DNA of 19,343 nt, from the NCBI GenBank assembly GCA_037446075.1, contig JBBIJH010000039.1, positions 1-19,343 on the forward strand, in the 5' to 3' direction. Shown piece after piece: positions 14,327 to 19,343 of this stretch. Numbering within the stretch: position 1 is the first letter of the stretch; each line of letters opens with the position of its first letter. The stretch comes from JBBIJH01 sp037446075. GTDB lineage: Bacteria > Bacteroidota > Ignavibacteria > UBA10030 > JAHEZR01. The notes under the pieces were generated by a model. That model worked only from the letters and a program-made list of their open reading frames with translations, had not been told where the DNA came from and ran no database searches. Position numbers and translations under genes: made by a program.

Positions 14327-14607
14327 GAAAATGTTATTTGTCAGAGGTTTGACTCGCCTGCATTTCTACTCCACTTGCCGAGACGACTCAGGCAAGCTGT
14401 TGACTCCCTGTGCAAAAAGAATATTGAGGGGATATGTCCAGCAGGTGGGGTGTGTCTTTTCCAACATTCGTACCCCTCGTAGATAAGCAAGCCAACTAAC
14501 GCACGTACCATACATGCAAACGCAAGTGGGTTTCCTTTATCTGGCACTGCAGTTTCATTTTTCTGTGGCATTCCAAGAATCCGTCGAACGCTGCCAAGAT
14601 TGAGAAA

Positions 14608-16005
14608 ATGAAGTTTTCAACACTGCCATCGAATCCTATCCTGTTTGTTGCTCTTGAAGGGGAATCTGCTCACGGCCTACGTGAAGTCCTAGACGGTGCC
14701 AGGTTCTCTCTTAACGAGGCCAGATCGCTTGCGGAGGCACAAGAGGAGCTTCTCACACGGAGGTATTGTGCAGCTATATGCAATCTCGGAGACGAATGCC
14801 ATCGTGGCTTAGAGATTCTGCACTTCGTCAAGACACGCAGCATTCCTACGAAAATTATTCTGGTTTCAAGGACTGCCGGGGTAGAAGAAGCCGTGCAGTT
14901 GATGAAAGCCGGCGCAAGCGATTTTCTCGTTGGAAATCCGTCAGACACGAGAATTATGGAATCTGTACTCCGCAGCATGAGTCAACGTAAGTTGTCAGGC
15001 TTCGACTCTGGTGGCAGTATAGCCTCTCCAAATGCACAGGCGGAAACAGTCCTTGTTGGACAGAGTCAGGCTATGTCCGAAATTCGTTCTGCAGTAACTC
15101 TTGTCGCAAGGTCTGAAACCCCGACGTTGATCACAGGTGAGAGTGGAACAGGGAAAGAAGTGGTTGCTCGGCTCATTCATCTGAAAAGTAACCGAGCCGA
15201 CAAACCGTTCATCGCAGTAAACTGCGCTGCGCTCCCAAAAGACGTGATCGAAAACGAGCTCTTCGGTCATGAGAAGGGTGCTTTTACTGGAGCACTCGCG
15301 AAGAAATCGGGCTGTTTCGAGCTGGCTGATCATGGAACTCTTTTCTTCGATGAGATTGCGGAGATGAGCATCGAAACGCAGGCGAAGCTCCTTCGTGCAA
15401 TTGAGCTCCAGAGGTTTCGTAGGTTGGGAGGAAAAGAAGAAGTCAGTGTAAACGTACGGACAATTGCCGCAACGAACAAGGATGTATCAGCAGCGTTGAA
15501 GTCGCGAGAGCTTCGCGAAGATCTCTACTATCGACTGAGCGTAATTGAGATTTTCATACCACCTCTTCGCGAGCGCAAGGAGGATATCCCATTGCTGGTA
15601 GAACACTTCCTTGCCGTCTTCAGCGAAAAATACGGAAAGCCTCCCTCTCGGTTCTCGGAAGAAGCCCTTGAGAGTCTGATTGCATATGAATGGCCGGGAA
15701 ACGTACGGGAACTGAAGAACGTGATTGAGCGGTCCGTGGTTATCTGTGCGAATGATGTAATCGGCCCCCAGTACCTCCCGGAACGGATCTCAAGGCAGCA
15801 ATCCGTCTGCACTCATATTACAATTCCTGTGGGAAGTTCAACCCAGGAAGCCGAACGGCTTCTTATACTTCACACGCTGGCATCGGTGGGGAATAATAAA
15901 TCGAAGGCTGCGAGAATTCTAGGGGTGAGCAGGAAAACCCTCCACAACAAACTGCAGAGCTTCTCTCTTCTGGACGAAACCTCTCTCTCCGACAAGGTGA
16001 GGTAA
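14608..16005 (+). CDS. NtrC-family sigma-54-dependent transcriptional activator with degenerate receiver domain
   Basis: A 465-aa bacterial enhancer-binding protein. Residues 1-130 have a receiver-like fold, but Asn59 stands where the phosphorylated Asp should be, the acidic pair after strand one is Ala-Leu (ILFVALEGES), and the conserved Lys of the KP motif is Gly (DFLVGNP). The AAA+ domain (about 150-385) is complete: GESGTGKE Walker A, the GAFTGA loop that contacts sigma-54, GTLFFDEI Walker B, arginine-finger region REDLYYRL and WPGNVREL. A Fis-type helix-turn-helix closes the protein (NNKSKAARILGVSRKTLHNKL). ATG 14608 is preceded by a weak GAGAAA. No sensor kinase lies beside it, in line with phosphorylation-independent control. 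It ends 3 bp from a convergent gene. Confidence 0.93.
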   Translation: MKFSTLPSNPILFVALEGESAHGLREVLDGARFSLNEARSLAEAQEELLTRRYCAAICNLGDECHRGLEILHFVKTRSIPTKIILVSRTAGVEEAVQLMKAGASDFLVGNPSDTRIMESVLRSMSQRKLSGFDSGGSIASPNAQAETVLVGQSQAMSEIRSAVTLVARSETPTLITGESGTGKEVVARLIHLKSNRADKPFIAVNCAALPKDVIENELFGHEKGAFTGALAKKSGCFELADHGTLFFDEIAEMSIETQAKLLRAIELQRFRRLGGKEEVSVNVRTIAATNKDVSAALKSRELREDLYYRLSVIEIFIPPLRERKEDIPLLVEHFLAVFSEKYGKPPSRFSEEALESLIAYEWPGNVRELKNVIERSVVICANDVIGPQYLPERISRQQSVCTHITIPVGSSTQEAERLLILHTLASVGNNKSKAARILGVSRKTLHNKLQSFSLLDETSLSDKVR

Positions 16006-16008
16006 CCC

Positions 16009-17913
16009 TTACCGGAGAATCACCATTTTTCTGGCCGGGGAAGCGTTGCCATCGACAATTAGGCGATAATAATAGATCCCCGAAGACAGGTTGGACCCCC
16101 AAAGAATTCTGTGATAGCCGGGCTGAACGATTCCTTCTTCCACGCGGTCCACTCTTTTCCCTTGGATGTCGTAGATCTCAAGCCATACAAGAGCTCTCGC
16201 TGGCGATTCGTATGCGATCACCGTTCTATTGTTGAATGGGTTTGGATAGTTCTGGTGGAGAAGGAACGATTCCGGTACCTCACCCTGCTTGTCGACGGCC
16301 GTCACACCGATTGTCGTGAAGCTCCACACCGTCGACCAGCCACTTACCCCCCCAGGATTCAGTGCGTTCACGCGCCAATAATAAGTCGTACCACCGTTAA
16401 GGCCCGATACAGGCAAGAAGGTCGCCGTAATTCCTCCCTGATCGACGATAGTCGTTAAAAAGCTTGAACTCGTGGACATCTCGACATTATAGTATGTCGC
16501 TCCACCTGCAGTATTCCAGGTCAAGATCGGATCCGTGGAGACGCCTGTTGCGCGGTCGATGGGAGAAGAAAGTGTTGGTACCTGCGGAGCTGCTATGATC
16601 GTTGTAAAACTCCAAGCGCTTGAATACGGGCTGTTCCCACTGGCATTGCTCGCGTTCACCCGCCAGTAGTACGTCGTATTGTGAGCGAGCCCCGTCAACA
16701 TGTATGAGGTTGCGCTGATTCCACTCTGGTCGAGAACTATTGTTGCAAAGACACGATCCGTCGACACCTGAAGTCCATAGGACAGAGCTCCACTAACAGG
16801 GCTCCATCTGACCGTGACGGAAGTCGAAACATTCGCTGCGCCACCCTGAGGCGACAACAAGGTAGGGACAGGAAGCAGTCCATCACCGGTTGTGAAACTC
16901 CACGCTATCGAATAGTCACTTGTCCCCCCGGCATTCGACGCGTTAACTCGCCAATAGTAAGTCGTATTCGTAGCGAGACTGGCGAGATTGTACGACGTCG
17001 AGCTAAGTCCACTCTGATCGAGTATGAGGGTCGAGAAGGCCGCACTTGTGGATACCTGAAGCCGGTATGATGTTGCCCCGCTGGACGCATTCCAGCTTAC
17101 GGTCAGGTTTGTTGGAAGGCCTGCCGCTCCATCTGCCGGAGACACTAGTGTCGGGACGGAGGGGGCGGTTGGTCCACCTGGACCGATTGCCGTCGTGAAG
17201 CTCCAGGTGGCGGAGTGCGCACTTGTACCCCCAGCGTTACTTGCGTTTACCCGCCAATAGTACGTCGTATTGTTCGCCAGACCACTGACAGTGTAGGAGG
17301 TGGTCGTAATCCCCGTCTGATTCAGCACCGTGCTGGAGAAGCTTGAACTCGTCGAGACCTGGAGTCCATACGAGGTCGCACCACTGGAGGCATTCCAGCT
17401 AAGCGTGGGAGTGATCGATACACCTGTCGCACCGTTTGCAGGGGATGACAGCGTCGGCGTCTGGGGCGGCACTGTCGGCCCGCTTGCACTCAGTGATGAC
17501 AGAACATAAATTCCATTAGGTGCGTACACTCCGTTGCCTTGAGAGTAGGTTGCCGTGACGTTTGTGAACTCAGTGTTTGTCGATTGTCGCCAGATGCGAT
17601 AGAGAATCTGTTCCCCTGCTCGGATACCATCGATGGGTCCAGTCAGGTCGTTGTCACCCCAGACGGTAAGAGCGGTGTTCACACCCGTCCAGACGACCGC
17701 GCCGACGCAAAGGCCCGCAGGAGTAAATGCGCCGATCTCATCCCCCGTAGCTAATGGTGTCCCGCTTATGTTTGGATTCGCACTGGTAGGGATCGCAACC
17801 GTAGCGTTGTTTCCCGTATTTGACACGTAGGAAAAATGTACCTGTGCCTGTGCCTCCGCACCAGTGAGAAGTACAGCAGTAAGAAGGAGAGCATATGAGA
17901 CTCGGTAGAGCAT
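16009..17913 (-). CDS. Secreted fibronectin type III repeat protein with T9SS C-terminal sorting domain
   Basis: A 634-aa exported protein. A signal peptide occupies residues 1 to about 23 (YALLLTAVLLTGAEAQA). Residues 24-145 form a domain with GDEIGAFTPAGLCVGAVVW and LTVWGDNDLTGPIDG, also found in the next gene. Four fibronectin III-like repeats of 90-95 residues follow (about 150-242, 249-340, 345-435, 440-532), each ending NTTYYWRVNASNAGG...WSFTT or close to it. The C-terminal 80 residues are a T9SS type A sorting domain (LHQNYPNPFNNRT, SSGIYYYRL, ARKMVILR), so it should cross the outer membrane and be anchored or released. It may act in adhesion or polymer binding; no catalytic domain is visible. 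It is probably downstream of the other T9SS gene once the artefactual gap is removed. Confidence 0.93.
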   Translation of the reverse strand: MLYRVSYALLLTAVLLTGAEAQAQVHFSYVSNTGNNATVAIPTSANPNISGTPLATGDEIGAFTPAGLCVGAVVWTGVNTALTVWGDNDLTGPIDGIRAGEQILYRIWRQSTNTEFTNVTATYSQGNGVYAPNGIYVLSSLSASGPTVPPQTPTLSSPANGATGVSITPTLSWNASSGATSYGLQVSTSSSFSSTVLNQTGITTTSYTVSGLANNTTYYWRVNASNAGGTSAHSATWSFTTAIGPGGPTAPSVPTLVSPADGAAGLPTNLTVSWNASSGATSYRLQVSTSAAFSTLILDQSGLSSTSYNLASLATNTTYYWRVNASNAGGTSDYSIAWSFTTGDGLLPVPTLLSPQGGAANVSTSVTVRWSPVSGALSYGLQVSTDRVFATIVLDQSGISATSYMLTGLAHNTTYYWRVNASNASGNSPYSSAWSFTTIIAAPQVPTLSSPIDRATGVSTDPILTWNTAGGATYYNVEMSTSSSFLTTIVDQGGITATFLPVSGLNGGTTYYWRVNALNPGGVSGWSTVWSFTTIGVTAVDKQGEVPESFLLHQNYPNPFNNRTVIAYESPARALVWLEIYDIQGKRVDRVEEGIVQPGYHRILWGSNLSSGIYYYRLIVDGNASPARKMVILR

Positions 17914-17967
17914 GGCAATTGAAGCAAAATAAAGTTGAGTAGCTATCCTTGTTAGGTAATGATTTGG

Positions 17968-18022
17968 TTATCGAAGGATTGTCATTTTTTTAGTTTGGGT
18001 AAACTCCCCTGCCTGTAGTCGA
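17968..18022. repeat. 55-bp exact duplicate of 18123-18177 (contig-end overlap)
   Basis: All 55 bases before the 100-N run are identical to the 55 bases after it. The copy encodes the last 18 codons and stop of the T9SS protein on the far side. It is most simply a k-mer overlap left at two contig ends, not a second gene end. Confidence 0.9.
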
Positions 18023-18122
18023 NNNNNNNNNNNNNNNNNNNNNNNNNNNNNNNNNNNNNNNNNNNNNNNNNNNNNNNNNNNNNNNNNNNNNNNNNNNNNN
18101 NNNNNNNNNNNNNNNNNNNNNN
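18023..18122. other. 100-N scaffold gap
   Basis: Exactly 100 N, the common default for a gap of unknown size. Because the flanks overlap by 55 identical bases, the true gap is probably zero and the real spacer between the two T9SS genes only about 54 bp plus the shared overlap counted once as coding sequence. Confidence 0.97.
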
Positions 18123-19343
18123 TTATCGAAGGATTGTCATTTTTTTAGTTTGGGTAAACTCCCCTGCCTGTAGTCGATAGAAATACACACCACTCGATAA
18201 AGACGTGTGGCGGAACGGGACCCGATAATATCCCGCCCTTTGCTCTTCATCGACCAGTAGAGCGACTCGCTGACCGAGGATGTTGTAGACTTCAAGCGTG
18301 ACCCTGACATCGCGCGGAAGCCCATACTGGATGACGGATGAGGGGTTGAACGGGTTTGGATAATTCTGAGCCAAAAAGAACTGCTGTGGGATTTCAGCAG
18401 CAGAGACAGGATTTCCTCGAGCGACCCACACAGCATCAGTCTTGTAGCGCAAGGGCGTGGGAGCTGCAGTGGCTTTGAGAACATCGACCAGTGAGGAGAG
18501 CGCGAAAGGCCTCTCCTTCCTCTCTACGAGACCGTAGGTCCCTGCAGTAGACCAGACAGTCAGTGAGAGGGTTTCACCCTCGAGAGCACCGTCAACGATT
18601 CCTGCAGAGGCGGGGTTATCTCCCCAGACGGTGATGAGGGCTTTCCCTTGATTGACAGCGCCACTGCCAACGAGCAGCATGTGTGGCGTCCAGACGGCGA
18701 TTTCATCGCCTTGCTGGAGTTGAGGCACCTCCACGAGAAGGATAGCGCTTGTTCCGGTGTGTGAGATAGCCGGACGATAATGGCGTGGTGATGGGACGTC
18801 AACAGTGGTGTCGACTCCTGCCAATTGTTTCGTGAGGATCGATGACGGTGCCGGTCCTGTGTTCGCAGGATAGGTCAGCGTTGATGCCTGAGCGGTATGG
18901 ATCTGATAACCCTGACCCGGTATGAGTGACCCAATGCTGTTGATGCCATAGCTCGGCCAATAGACTTGTCCAGCATTGTTTTTTGCGAGTATGATGTTGC
19001 TCGCTATGCTCGCCAGCGCTGAATCGGCTCTCATTGGAGAGTTCCGCAAATAGGCTACCAGGTTGGCGCCCGCGACCAGTGGGATGGATGTAGACTGGGG
19101 GAAAACTTCATGCCCCACAATCGTGAGCGTGTCAGTTAAGTTCATGTAGATCTGATACCCGGAGGTGGATGACCACGTCACGATCGTATTTATGTTGTAA
19201 TTCGGCCAGTAGACTTGCTCCCCGCCGTTTTTCATGAGTTCCATACGGGTTACAACCTTTTGGAGAACTGAGTCTATGGAGGAGTTTACTGGCTGGACAA
19301 AGCTCGAGATCATATTCCATCCCTGAGGTAGAATGATACCGTG
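18123..19343 (-). CDS. T9SS-exported protein, C-terminal part (N-terminus beyond right edge)
   Basis: The frame is open from the right edge to TAA at 18125-18123, about 406 codons. It begins with two tandem units of about 75 residues, both of the form found in many FCB-group secreted proteins: LPQGWNMISSFV...GEQVYWPNYNINTI...GYQIYM, then GANLVAYL...AGQVYWPSYGINSIG...GYQIHT. A domain follows with GDEIAVWTPHMLLVGSGAV and ITVWGDNPAS...VDGALEGE, related to the N-terminal domain of the neighbouring T9SS gene. The end is a type A sorting domain (LAQNYPNPFNPSSVIQYGLP, SGVYFYRL, TKKMTILR). An internal ATG at 19313 is not the start, because the unit's family motif begins upstream of it. Function unknown; export is well supported. 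Confidence 0.9.
   Translation of the reverse strand, partial: HGIILPQGWNMISSFVQPVNSSIDSVLQKVVTRMELMKNGGEQVYWPNYNINTIVTWSSTSGYQIYMNLTDTLTIVGHEVFPQSTSIPLVAGANLVAYLRNSPMRADSALASIASNIILAKNNAGQVYWPSYGINSIGSLIPGQGYQIHTAQASTLTYPANTGPAPSSILTKQLAGVDTTVDVPSPRHYRPAISHTGTSAILLVEVPQLQQGDEIAVWTPHMLLVGSGAVNQGKALITVWGDNPASAGIVDGALEGETLSLTVWSTAGTYGLVERKERPFALSSLVDVLKATAAPTPLRYKTDAVWVARGNPVSAAEIPQQFFLAQNYPNPFNPSSVIQYGLPRDVRVTLEVYNILGQRVALLVDEEQRAGYYRVPFRHTSLSSGVYFYRLQAGEFTQTKKMTILR

Larger units (their letters stand above)
13598..14607. other. 1-kb intergenic region between mutS and the divergent sigma-54 activator
   Basis: No recognisable gene is present on either strand. It contains a short frame with a strong ribosome binding site (13743-13859), a 9-bp direct repeat CGTAAGACA (13944-13952, 13962-13970) bounded by GCCCG and CGGGC, three GTGCAYA-type elements (14166-14218) and a TTGACA-type promoter candidate (14298-14326). 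It is more A/T-rich than its flanks between about 14080 and 14340. Frames at 14274-14486 (plus) and 14341-14571 (minus) look like chance openings. Confidence 0.6.

Noticed and set aside
14542..14557. TGGCAC-N5-TTTCA as a sigma-54 promoter before the activator gene
   Set aside because: The -24 half is perfect, but the almost invariant GC of the -12 element is TC here. Too weak to list as a promoter.
14274..14571. Frames of 70 codons (plus, 14274-14486) and 76 codons (minus, 14341-14571) in the activator leader
   Set aside because: They overlap on opposite strands, have no convincing ribosome binding site or family, and have unusual composition with several Cys residues.

Overview
The window is a draft, metagenome-like stretch (three N runs) from a bacterium that is most likely in the Bacteroidota/Ignavibacteriota/Chlorobi (FCB) lineage. 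The best evidence is at the right end: two secreted proteins finish in type IX secretion (T9SS) C-terminal sorting domains (QNYPNPFN motif, then a terminal KMxILR). Several genes have good Shine-Dalgarno sites and others have none.

Layout. Positions 1-13597 are coded almost entirely on the minus strand. Reading in the direction of transcription, the first block is mutS then a mycolic-type cyclopropane fatty acid synthase (13597-10108). Then come a small four-helix membrane protein, a C39-like cysteine peptidase, a DinB-fold protein, elongation factor P and a tiny hydrophobic protein, closed by a clear intrinsic terminator (7120-7141). A second four-helix membrane protein, similar to the first, follows with its own terminator (6331-6368). 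Next is a SpoIIE/RsbU-type phosphatase broken by two N gaps. The last block is thyX-like (tandem), mutT, mutY, ogg2 and a saccharopine/lysine-6-dehydrogenase-like gene that runs off the left edge. A 1-kb non-coding stretch (13598-14607) separates mutS from a divergent sigma-54 activator (14608-16005, plus strand). That activator ends 3 bp from the end of a convergent T9SS-exported fibronectin-III protein. A second T9SS cargo gene is cut by the right edge.

How the genes fit together. The left block gathers nucleotide-pool and oxidised-guanine functions: dTMP synthesis (thyX-like), 8-oxo-dGTP sanitation (mutT), removal of A opposite 8-oxoG (mutY) and removal of 8-oxoG itself (ogg2). It is a compact GO-repair operon with mutY and ogg2 overlapping by 4 bp. 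Mismatch repair (mutS) lies about 6 kb away in the same orientation as these genes.

Most interesting points. (1) The complete GO system sits in one operon, with a MutY that lacks the usual Nudix-like C-terminal domain next to a free-standing Nudix gene. (2) The tandem ThyX-like protein has two halves that have lost different parts of the RHR-x7-S...RY motif. (3) The EF-P has Thr where the modified Lys/Arg normally sits. (4) The sigma-54 activator has a receiver domain without its phospho-acceptor site. (5) Heptanucleotide-periodic repeats at gene junctions supply a stop codon, a ribosome binding site and a start codon. (6) An exact 55-bp duplication flanks the 100-N gap and looks like an unmerged assembly k-mer overlap. 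I saw no CRISPR array, tRNA, rRNA, intact insertion sequence or recognisable defence system.
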